Under the pieces are notes generated by a model. The model was not told where the DNA came from. It saw nothing but the letters and a program-made list of their open reading frames with translations, and made no database searches. Shown here in pieces: positions 57,639 to 64,000 of a stretch of DNA of 64,000 nt. The translations under genes were made by a program, and so were the position numbers. Origin of the DNA: Chitinophagaceae bacterium (GTDB lineage Bacteria > Bacteroidota > Bacteroidia > Chitinophagales > Chitinophagaceae); assembly GCA_019638625.1 (NCBI GenBank), contig JAHBTK010000002.1:930001-994000 (forward strand). The letters are read 5' to 3'. Within the stretch, counting starts at the first letter, position 1; every line of letters begins with the position of its first letter.

Positions 57639-57741
57639 ATAACTTCTATTAAGAATATTGAAGATACAAAAGTAAGCGGGATTGTTATACTGGTCTATCC
57701 GGCCGTCGTCCTCATTTTGTAAATCTGTAATTTTACAGTCT

Positions 57742-59781
57742 ATGTCGTTTAAATTACACTCTTCCTATACACCATCCGGCGACCAGCCCGAAGCCATCAG
57801 GCAACTGACACAGGGAATACTGGATGGAGAAAAAGACCAGGTACTGCTGGGGGTGACCGGCTCCGGCAAGACCTTTACCATGGCGAATGTCATTCAAAAT
57901 GTACAGCGCCCAACGTTGGTGCTGACGCACAACAAAACACTGGTAGCGCAGTTGTACGGCGAGTTCAGGCAGTTTTTCCCCGATAATGCGGTTGGTTATT
58001 TTGTTTCTTATTACGATTATTTTCAGCCCGAAGCATACCTGCCTGTTAGTGATACTTACATAGAAAAGGACCTTTCCATAAACGAGGAACTGGACAAACT
58101 TCGCTTGCAGGCTACCGCCCAGTTGCTTACCGGCAGGCGGGATATTATCGTTGTGGCTTCCGTGAGCTGTATCTATGGTATCGGGAACCCGAAAGAGTTT
58201 GCCAACGGTATTATCCGCATTGAACAGGGGCAGATGATCAGCCGCCAGGGTTTTCTGCACTCACTGGTGAATTCGTTATACAACCGCAGCCAGGGCGATT
58301 TTACCAGGGGCAGTTTTCGCGTGAAAGGGGATACGGTAGATATCAATCTACCCTACATGGACTACGGCTATCGTGTCAGCTTCTTTGGAGACGAGATAGA
58401 AAGTATTGATACCCTTGAAATTAATACAGGCAAAAGGATCAGTCCGGTAAAAGAGGCTGCCATATTTCCCGCCAATCTCTACCTGGCGCCGAAGGATATG
58501 CTGCAACAGGTGCTGCATGAAATGCAGGATGAGATGAATAAGCAGGCGGAATATTTTAAGTCGTTGGGCAAATACATTGAGGCGCAGCGGATAACAGAAA
58601 GAGTGAATTATGATATAGAGATGATAAAAGAGCTGGGGTATTGCAACGGTATTGAAAATTACTCCCGGTTTTTCGACCGCCGGGAACCCGGTACACGACC
58701 ATTTTGCCTGCTGGATTATTTCCCTAAAGACTTTTTATGCGTCATCGACGAGAGCCACCAGACTATACCGCAGGTCAGCGGTATGTATGGCGGCGACAGG
58801 AGCCGGAAACTGATACTGGTAGATTATGGCTTCCGCCTGCCCTCTGCATTGGATAACCGCCCCCTGAACTTTCATGAGTTTGAATCGCTGGTAAATCAAA
58901 CGGTATATGTGTCCGCTACACCGGGGGATTACGAGTTGGAGCAAACCGGAGGTGTGGTGGTAGAACAGGTGGTTCGCCCTACAGGACTGCTGGATCCGCC
59001 CATAGAAATCCGTCCCAGCATCAACCAGATTGATGATTTGCTGGATGAGATTAATAACAGGGTTACCAAAGGCGACCGGGTGCTGGTGACTACCCTTACC
59101 AAACGTATGGCAGAAGAAATGGACAAATACCTGCACCGCATCAATATCAAATCAAAATATATACACAGCGAGGTAGACACACTGGATCGTGTGGAAATTT
59201 TAAGACAATTACGGCTGGGAGAGATCGATGTGCTGGTGGGGGTGAACCTGTTGAGGGAAGGACTGGACCTGCCCGAAGTGTCACTGGTGGCTATCCTGGA
59301 TGCGGATAAGGAAGGATTTTTGCGCAATGAAAAATCGCTGACACAAACAGCAGGGCGGGCAGCGAGGAATGTGGACGGGCTGGTGATCTTTTATGCGGAT
59401 AAGATGACGGAAAGCATGCAGCGTACGATTGACGAGACCAATCGCCGGCGGGAAAAACAAATTGCCTATAATATAGAACATAATATTACACCCCGTACAG
59501 TGAAAAAGTCCAAAGAGCAGGTATTTGCCCAAACCTCAGTACTGGACATTAAAGGGTATGATGTAAATAAGCCTTATGCCGTAGCACCGGACGACGGGCT
59601 TGTTACCTATGCCGCCGAAGAGCAGGAAGAATACCTGACGGTTCCCAGGATGGAAAAGGCTATAACAAAGGTGAAGAAGGAAATGGAAAAAGCGGCAAGG
59701 GACCTGGACTTTATGGAAGCTGCCAGGCTCCGCGATGAAATGTTCGTTATGCAGAAGAAGCTGGAGGAAATGAAAAAATAA
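57742..59781 (+). CDS. uvrB: Excinuclease ABC subunit B
   Basis: Damage-verification helicase of nucleotide excision repair, 679 residues. I use the ATG at 57742 (MSFKLHSSYTPSGDQPEAI); the earlier start at 57682 adds 20 residues without family likeness. Walker A GVTGSGKT, the beta-hairpin YYDYFQPEAYLPVSDTYIEKD, DESHQTIPQV and the C-terminal UVR motif (MEKAARDLDFMEAARLRDEM) are all present. No uvrA or uvrC is nearby. Confidence 0.97.
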   Translation: MSFKLHSSYTPSGDQPEAIRQLTQGILDGEKDQVLLGVTGSGKTFTMANVIQNVQRPTLVLTHNKTLVAQLYGEFRQFFPDNAVGYFVSYYDYFQPEAYLPVSDTYIEKDLSINEELDKLRLQATAQLLTGRRDIIVVASVSCIYGIGNPKEFANGIIRIEQGQMISRQGFLHSLVNSLYNRSQGDFTRGSFRVKGDTVDINLPYMDYGYRVSFFGDEIESIDTLEINTGKRISPVKEAAIFPANLYLAPKDMLQQVLHEMQDEMNKQAEYFKSLGKYIEAQRITERVNYDIEMIKELGYCNGIENYSRFFDRREPGTRPFCLLDYFPKDFLCVIDESHQTIPQVSGMYGGDRSRKLILVDYGFRLPSALDNRPLNFHEFESLVNQTVYVSATPGDYELEQTGGVVVEQVVRPTGLLDPPIEIRPSINQIDDLLDEINNRVTKGDRVLVTTLTKRMAEEMDKYLHRINIKSKYIHSEVDTLDRVEILRQLRLGEIDVLVGVNLLREGLDLPEVSLVAILDADKEGFLRNEKSLTQTAGRAARNVDGLVIFYADKMTESMQRTIDETNRRREKQIAYNIEHNITPRTVKKSKEQVFAQTSVLDIKGYDVNKPYAVAPDDGLVTYAAEEQEEYLTVPRMEKAITKVKKEMEKAARDLDFMEAARLRDEMFVMQKKLEEMKK

Positions 59782-59813
59782 CAGCCTTCTGAAATCAGGG
59801 TGTTATATGCATA

Positions 59814-59848
59814 TAAAAAGAAGCCATCTCACAAAGTGAGACGACTTC
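59814..59848 (-). terminator. Probable terminator of the mscS gene
   Basis: A 13-bp stem with two mismatches (59820-59832 and 59836-59848), loop AAA. Read on the minus strand it is followed by TTTTTAT. It lies between the convergent uvrB and mscS genes and may also slow uvrB transcription. Confidence 0.7.
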
Positions 59849-59876
59849 CTGCGGGTGTCAAATTCAACTGATAAAG

Positions 59877-60719
59877 CTATTTCTGAATGATTACTCTATG
59901 TGGTATCGGACCACTGATGTCGTTGGCATCAAAGGCATTTTTAACCAGTTCCTGCACGCCGAAATACACGTCCCAGTAGTCTGCCTGTGTAGTATAGGGA
60001 CGGATGGCCAGACTGATCATTCCGTCGCCCACTTTCAGCACATTCACCTCCGGTTCAGGGGTTTGTAATACTTTCGGGTGCCGCAACATCGCCTGTATGG
60101 CTACGTGGCGGGCTTTTTCTATGGATGCATCCAGGGCTACCGCCATAGTAAGGTCTACCCGGAGGCTCCCATGTGTGTTAAAGTTGGTTATAACGCCTGT
60201 AGAAAGAGGGCCATTGGGCAAAATAACCGTTTTGTTATCAGGCGTCAGCAGGGTGGTATTGAATACTCCCTGTTCGGTAACGGACCCTATAACTCCCTGT
60301 GCCTCAATAATATCACCTATTTTAAAGGGTTTGAATACCAGCATCATTACACCTCCCGCGAAATTACCAAGTGTCCCGTTCAGCGCAGAACCTATTGCAA
60401 TACCGGCTCCCACGATAAGCGCTGCAAAGGAAGAAGTATCCACCCCCAGGATGCCGAATAGGGTTATTACCAGTATAACCTGGCATAAGATCTTGAAGAA
60501 CGATACCAGGAAGGATTGCAGGGATACCTCGAAATTGCGGGAAGCCAGGGTTTTGCGCAGCAGAATACCCAGTTTTCCGATGATCCAGCTTCCGATCATA
60601 TAAAAAACAATAGCCCCGATGATCTTGGGCGCATACGCGATGGCGGAATCAATAAATTTAGAAAAAATAGAAGAGCCTTTGGATACAAGGTCGTCAGCCT
60701 GAAGCAGTCTAAATATCAT
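59877..60719 (-). CDS. mscS: Small-conductance mechanosensitive channel (MscS)
   Basis: 280 residues, close to E. coli MscS (286). Three membrane helices lie at about 25-50, 65-90 and 95-125. The pore helix has the Gly/Ala pattern AALIVGAGIAIGSALNGTLGNFAGGVMML, followed by the beta domain (FKIGDIIEAQGVIGSVTEQGVFNTTLLTPDNKTVILPNG). It opens under hypo-osmotic shock in the inner membrane. Confidence 0.95.
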   Translation of the reverse strand: MIFRLLQADDLVSKGSSIFSKFIDSAIAYAPKIIGAIVFYMIGSWIIGKLGILLRKTLASRNFEVSLQSFLVSFFKILCQVILVITLFGILGVDTSSFAALIVGAGIAIGSALNGTLGNFAGGVMMLVFKPFKIGDIIEAQGVIGSVTEQGVFNTTLLTPDNKTVILPNGPLSTGVITNFNTHGSLRVDLTMAVALDASIEKARHVAIQAMLRHPKVLQTPEPEVNVLKVGDGMISLAIRPYTTQADYWDVYFGVQELVKNAFDANDISGPIPHRVIIQK

Positions 60720-60836
60720 GGCGTTGTTATAGTATTGTTATTGATAACAGACCTATTTGACGAGCGGTTAGCCACCATAGGTTGCATGTCTGTAAGACTT
60801 AATAATTTACCGGTCATTATTTTTTATAAAATTCTT

Positions 60837-60866
60837 TTTGCGTGGAACCGATAATCACTATCTTTG
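60837..60866 (+). promoter_or_regulatory. Promoter of the tRNA-Asp locus
   Basis: TTTG at 60837-60840, an 18-base spacer, then TATCTTTG at 60859-60866: a near-ideal Bacteroidota promoter. Its start would be near 60872, about 390 bases before the intact tRNA, so the whole degenerate array should be transcribed with it. Confidence 0.75.
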
Positions 60867-60906
60867 CCGTCCTGAAAAATACGGTACTGCTGTGTTTTCC
60901 AGGTTC

Positions 60907-61257
60907 CGAATATTCGGAGTAGAGGTTAGAATGCTGCCCTGTCACGGTCCCAACCGCAGGTCGGGACGGGTTCGGGTCCCAAAACCCCAAAAGCTCTTTT
61001 ATATTATATCTATGATATAGTTTGGATCGGTAGTTCAGTTGGTTAGAATACTGCCCTGTCACGGTCCCAACCGGAGGTCGGGACGGGTTCGAGTCCCAAA
61101 ACTCCAAAAGCTCTTTTATATTATATCTATGATATAGTTTGGATCGGTAGTTCAGTTGGTTAGAATACTGCCCTGTCACGGTCCCAACCGGAGGTCGGGA
61201 CGGGTTCGAGTCCCAAAACTCCAAAAGCTCTTTTATATTATATCTATGATATAGTTT
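60907..61257 (+). repeat. Tandem 117-bp degenerate tRNA-Asp copies with a palindromic insert
   Basis: Units start at about 60907 (5' part eroded), 61024 and 61141, and the intact tRNA follows at 61258, always 117 bases apart. Each full unit has the tRNA-Asp 5' half through the anticodon GTC, then TCCCAACC-N3-GGTCGGGA (60948, 61065 and 61182) in place of the 3' side of the anticodon stem and variable region, then the T-arm core GGTTCGAGTCCC, then a 43-base AT-rich spacer. The acceptor 3' strand is missing, so these cannot fold as normal tRNAs. Confidence 0.88.
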
Positions 61258-61331
61258 GGATCGGTAGTTCAGTTGGTTAGAATGCTGCCCTGTCACGGCA
61301 GAGGTCGCGGGTTCGAGTCCCGTCCGGTCCG
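61258..61331 (+). tRNA. tRNA-Asp (GTC)
   Basis: A complete cloverleaf of 74 bases. Acceptor GGATCGG pairs with CCGGTCC with one T-G wobble, discriminator G, CCA not encoded. The anticodon arm is CTGCC-CTGTCAC-GGCAG with anticodon GTC, and the T arm contains GGTTCGAGTCC. It is the last and only intact member of the tandem array, followed by a terminator. Confidence 0.96.
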
Positions 61332-61336
61332 CTTGA

Positions 61337-61360
61337 AGCCTCGGTTTATCCGGGGCTTTT
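61337..61360 (+). terminator. Terminator of the tRNA-Asp transcript
   Basis: AGCCTCGG pairs with CCGGGGCT (one T-G wobble) around a TTTAT loop, followed by TTT. It ends 7 bases before the GIY-YIG start codon. Confidence 0.85.
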
Positions 61361-61366
61361 GAGTTT

Positions 61367-61639
61367 ATGGCTTACTATGCTTACATCATCCGTTCGCTGA
61401 CAGACGGTAGCTTTTACAAAGGGTATTCTGAAAATCCTTTACAGAGACTTGCGCAGCATAATAATAAATTATCGCATTACACTGCCGCTAAAGTCCCCTG
61501 GCAATTGGTTTACATTGAGCTTTGCGCCAGCAAGACCATCGCCTTACAACGGGAAAAGGCACTCAAGAAATATTCTCATTCACAGATTGAACAGCTTATT
61601 GCATCACAAAAAAACATTGTAAAACAATTTTTACAATGA
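61367..61639 (+). CDS. Small GIY-YIG nuclease-domain protein
   Basis: 90 residues, a stand-alone GIY-YIG domain (YYAYIIRSLTDGSFYKGYSENPLQRLAQHN, then WQLVYIELCASKTIALQREKALKKYS). The usual G-I-Y is replaced by A-Y-I and Y-I-G by Y-K-G, as in the YhbQ/UvrC-like small proteins, and the arginine (QRL) and glutamate (QREKALK) are in place. It lies 35 bases after the tRNA-Asp. DNA cleavage is the family activity; its purpose here is unknown. Confidence 0.88.
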   Translation: MAYYAYIIRSLTDGSFYKGYSENPLQRLAQHNNKLSHYTAAKVPWQLVYIELCASKTIALQREKALKKYSHSQIEQLIASQKNIVKQFLQ

Positions 61640-61647
61640 TGACTAGA

Positions 61648-61743
61648 AATGCTGCCCTGTCACGGTCCCAACCGCAGGTCGGGACGGGTTCGAGTCCTCC
61701 CAACCTACGGTCGGGACTCGGTTTATCCGGGGCTTTTGAGTTT
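61648..61743 (+). repeat. Second, truncated tRNA-Asp fragment with two palindromic inserts
   Basis: The 45 bases from 61648 are identical to 60930-60974 (tRNA-Asp anticodon arm, palindrome with GCA loop, T arm). A second palindrome of the same type, TCCCAACC-TAC-GGTCGGGA, follows at 61698-61716 and replaces the acceptor end. The tail of the terminator (TCGGTTTATCCGGGGC) and the spacer up to the ATG are copied from 61341 onward. Confidence 0.85.
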
Positions 61744-61902
61744 ATGGCTTACTATGTTTACATCATCCGGTCGCTGAGAGACGGCAGCTTTTACAAAGGG
61801 TATTCCGAAAATCCTTTACAGAGGCTTACGCAGCATAATAATAAGGTGTCTCAATATGCACCTTCCTACCTGTGCCCTGAAACCGGCAACATTCACATCT
61901 AA
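61744..61902 (+). pseudogene. Truncated duplicate of the GIY-YIG gene
   Basis: From the ATG at 61744 the first 35 or so residues (MAYYVYIIRSLRDGSFYKGY...) repeat the gene at 61367 with few changes, then the similarity stops after QHNNKVSQY. The remaining residues are unrelated and end at a stop at 61902. The conserved glutamate half of the domain is lost, so it is presumably inactive. Confidence 0.85.
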
Positions 61903-61906
61903 TCAC

Positions 61907-62890
61907 TTATGCCTCCATCATACTCATCTTATTGTATTTATTCCTGTATTCGATGGGCGTAAGCCCGGTTATTTTTTTAAAGAGATCCCTGAAAGCTTTT
62001 GTATCGGTATAACCCACGTCATACATTACTTCAGTTACGTTTTTACGGCTTGCTTCAAAGCTCCGCTTGGCCGCCTCAATCCTTACTCTTTGCATATATT
62101 CAACCGGCGTATTATTGGTAGCCTGCCTGAATTTTCTTTCAAAACTCCGACGGCTTGTATTTACCATATCCGCAAGTTCATCCACCGTAATTCTCTCCTG
62201 GAAGTTTTCTTCCATAAACTTTTGCACCCGCAGGATATCTTTATCATTATGGTCTTTTTGCCCTGTAAAAATGGTGAATGCCGCCTGGCTGTTCCTGTCA
62301 ATATCAATAGCAAAATATTTCGCGGTCATGATCGCCGTGCCGCGGTCGGTGTACTTTTCCAGGAGATAAAGCAGCAGGTTCCACAATGAATGGGCGCCCC
62401 CGCTTGAATACAGTCGTCCCTCATCGGTGATCACGGCGCCATCCACAATTTCCACTGCCGGGAACTTTTGCCGGAATAGATCACAGTAAGCCCAATGCGT
62501 AGAGCATTTTCGTCCATCTGCCAAACCGGTTTCGGCCAGCAGGAATGCACCGATACACAGGCTTGCCACTTCGCTTCCCTGCATATACATCTGTCGTATC
62601 CACGGTATCGCCCGGGCATTCACTTTAATAGCATGATCGATATCTCCATACAGGGCGGGAAGGATCACTACATCGGTTTTTCTTACCTCTTTTAACAGCC
62701 TGTCAATGGCAATGGCGTATTCCCCGTCATTGGCGTGTACGGTTTTCTTCAACGCCACATATTCCACATCAAACAAAGGCTTTTTACCCGAAGCTTTTAA
62801 AAATTCGTTCGCTGTTTTAAAGGTCCGGTACGCCGGTGTAATAGCTTCTATCACGGCACTTTCGGGGACATATACCGATATTTTTTTCAT
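61907..62890 (-). CDS. GlxA-family transcriptional regulator (DJ-1/PfpI plus AraC HTH)
   Basis: 327 residues. The N-terminal 190 form a DJ-1/PfpI-like domain with the cysteine elbow ASLCIGAFLLAETGL, probably a ligand sensor. The C-terminal 110 are an AraC-type double helix-turn-helix (ITVDELADMVNTSRRSFERKFRQATNNTPVEYMQRVRIEAAK ... VMYDVGYTDTKAFRDLFKKITGLTPIEYR). It probably activates a nearby or its own gene; the divergent VOC/SRPBCC genes are candidates. Confidence 0.92.
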   Translation of the reverse strand: MKKISVYVPESAVIEAITPAYRTFKTANEFLKASGKKPLFDVEYVALKKTVHANDGEYAIAIDRLLKEVRKTDVVILPALYGDIDHAIKVNARAIPWIRQMYMQGSEVASLCIGAFLLAETGLADGRKCSTHWAYCDLFRQKFPAVEIVDGAVITDEGRLYSSGGAHSLWNLLLYLLEKYTDRGTAIMTAKYFAIDIDRNSQAAFTIFTGQKDHNDKDILRVQKFMEENFQERITVDELADMVNTSRRSFERKFRQATNNTPVEYMQRVRIEAAKRSFEASRKNVTEVMYDVGYTDTKAFRDLFKKITGLTPIEYRNKYNKMSMMEA

Positions 62891-62998
62891 ACCATTATTT
62901 TAATAAAGCTACAAAATAATACTGGCGGGATCACCCCTTTAAATTGACGTTTCCGCACAGCCTGTTTTTTGGACATTGACACCATCTTTGTGTTGGCA

Positions 62999-63430
62999 AT
63001 GTATTATTTAAAAATCAACATTATTACGATAGAAAAGCTTATTCCTTATTTTACGTTCAATGGAAATTGCCGGGAAGCGATGAAGTTCTATCAAAAATGC
63101 CTTGGCGGAAAGCTGCATTTTCAAACAGCAGGCGAATCATTTGTATCGGAAAAAATGCCCGCGAAAATGAGAAAAACCATTATACATGCTTTGCTGATCT
63201 CCGAAAACTTTGTGCTCATGGGTTCCGATATGGTAGATGACCGGGGATTGATAAAGGGCAATGCGATTTCAGTTTCGCTGCACTTTTCTACCGAAAAAGA
63301 ATTAAGAGACTGTTACAAAAAGCTGTCATACGACGCACTGCAGACATACCCCGTACAGCATAATTTTTACGGCATATTGTTTGGTTCCCTTACAGACAGG
63401 TATGGTAATCAATGGTTGCTCCGGGGATAG
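62999..63430 (+). CDS. VOC-family (PhnB/glyoxalase-like) protein
   Basis: 143 residues from the ATG at 62999; an in-frame start at 62969 lies upstream of a promoter-like ATCTTTG and is less likely. LIPYFTFNGNCREAMKFYQKCLGGKLHF and the final FGSLTDRYGNQWLL are the PhnB-like signature. Metal-binding function and substrate are unknown. Divergent from the GlxA-type regulator. Confidence 0.87.
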   Translation: MYYLKINIITIEKLIPYFTFNGNCREAMKFYQKCLGGKLHFQTAGESFVSEKMPAKMRKTIIHALLISENFVLMGSDMVDDRGLIKGNAISVSLHFSTEKELRDCYKKLSYDALQTYPVQHNFYGILFGSLTDRYGNQWLLRG

Positions 63431-63493
63431 CGGTAAGTTGTAAGAGGATGTTAAATTAACTCAACAAATAATAAATACTTAAAAACAATTTTT

Positions 63494-63943
63494 ATGAGCA
63501 CTAACAGCGTAACATTACATCGTGTATTAACAGCATCCCCTGAAAAAGTATATCGCGCTTTTTCTGATTCACGGGCTTATGCATCATGGATCCCACCTTA
63601 CGGATTCCTGGGTATCGTACATCAAATGGACTTTAAGGTTGGGGGTGACTACAAAATGTCTTTTGTCAATTTCTCCACCAATAACGGGCATTCCTTCGGC
63701 GGAAAATTTTTGGAAATAAAACCCAATGAGTTTATCAAAATGACGGATAAATTCGATGACCCCAACATGCCCGGAGAAATGATCACCTCTGTGTGGCTTA
63801 ACAAGGTTTCCTGCGGCACAGAGATTAAGATAATCCAGGAAGGTATTCCTGCTGTCATCCCGGCTGAAATGTGTTATCTCGGATGGCAGGAATCCCTGGA
63901 GAAACTGAAGAAACTGGTAGAGCCCGAAATTCCGGATGCATAA
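63494..63943 (+). CDS. AHSA1/SRPBCC-domain protein
   Basis: 149 residues with the AHSA1 helix-grip pattern (HRVLTASPEKVYRAFSDSRAYASWIPPYGF, VGGDYKMSF, C-terminal LGWQESLEKLKKLVEPE). It probably binds a hydrophobic ligand. It follows the VOC gene by 63 bases, a pairing often seen with small regulators. The last 57 bases of the window hold nothing recognisable. Confidence 0.85.
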   Translation: MSTNSVTLHRVLTASPEKVYRAFSDSRAYASWIPPYGFLGIVHQMDFKVGGDYKMSFVNFSTNNGHSFGGKFLEIKPNEFIKMTDKFDDPNMPGEMITSVWLNKVSCGTEIKIIQEGIPAVIPAEMCYLGWQESLEKLKKLVEPEIPDA

Positions 63944-64000
63944 TGTTTTTACCGGGGCTAACCGGCAAGAGAACCGCTTAAACGAATGAGGTGTTCCAAT

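Noticed and set aside
60004..60603. 199-residue plus-strand open frame
   Set aside because: It is antisense to mscS, a clear family member; no motif supports the other strand.
60817..61296. 159-residue minus-strand open frame made of near-identical repeats
   Set aside because: It is the reverse complement of the tandem tRNA-Asp-derived array; the repeats come from the 117-bp period, and no protein family fits.
60907..61331. CRISPR-like direct repeats
   Set aside because: The whole 117-bp unit is duplicated, including would-be spacers, and it contains tRNA-Asp sequence. There are no unique spacers and no cas genes.

Overview
The window comes from a Bacteroidota chromosome, most probably a member of the Chitinophagaceae. 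The evidence is promoters of the TTTG/TAnnTTTG type, secreted proteins whose signal peptides end in ...Q, DUF6089-type outer-membrane barrels, DUF2480, an atpD-atpC pair with a short epsilon subunit, a mitochondrial-type aconitase and a Bacteroidota-type small SRP RNA. No rRNA operon, intact IS element, prophage, CRISPR array or SusCD locus was found. Genes are densely packed on both strands.

Layout. 1-5 kb: secreted M19 dipeptidase (cut by the window edge), a conserved hypothetical, CorA, ferritin, an aldo/keto reductase. 4.4-12.6 kb (+): alpha/beta hydrolase, CBS protein, POTRA/D15 outer-membrane protein, NAD kinase, DUF6089 barrel, FUSC-type membrane protein, L,D-transpeptidase-like protein. 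12.6-15.6 kb: a second DUF6089 barrel and a secreted sulfatase. 15.7-20.0 kb (-): a tightly coupled four-gene cassette of AurF-like diiron oxygenase, KAS III/OleA-like condensing enzyme, OleC-like AMP ligase and OleD-like reductase; this is the best candidate for an uncharacterised lipid or beta-lactone pathway. 20-26 kb: aconitase, PspC, RNase III, M28 peptidase. 26-29 kb: thioredoxin-fold lipid/envelope protein and a BlaI/BlaR1-type pair with an evident palindromic operator. 29-34 kb: stress-type small proteins (double DUF1801, DinB, SRPBCC), TPM protein, DUF2480. 34-39.3 kb (+): atpDC, LpxL-type acyltransferase, fatty acid desaturase, OsmC, metallo-beta-lactamase-fold hydrolase. 39.3-39.65 kb: a non-coding insertion rich in stem-loops and flanked by a direct repeat. 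39.7-41.3 kb (-): YrdC/Sua5 and a radical SAM/SPASM protein. 41.5-49.3 kb (+): a 1272-aa PmoA/dehydrogenase/HEAT/cytochrome c fusion, CbpA-CbpM, a sialidase-fold protein, an HpaI aldolase and a membrane protein. 49.4-52.5 kb (-): a decayed small lipoprotein gene, transaldolase-like aldolase, SRP RNA, ABC exporter. 52.6-54.2 kb: an AAA/DUF4143 ATPase between two related repeats, with a perfect palindrome abutting its start codon. 54.2-60.7 kb: MHS transporter, DUF2007, dnaN, DUF4442, uvrB, MscS. 60.8-61.9 kb: a tRNA-Asp locus with tandem degenerate tRNA-Asp copies carrying a palindromic insert, a GIY-YIG nuclease gene and a truncated second copy. 61.9-64 kb: GlxA-type regulator, VOC protein, SRPBCC protein.

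The parts most worth follow-up are the Ole-like/diiron cassette, the tRNA-Asp/GIY-YIG repeat locus, the repeat-bracketed DUF4143 ATPase, the insertion at 39.3 kb and the M56 sensor with three plug-like repeats. All function calls rest on recognisable motifs read by eye; no database search was run.
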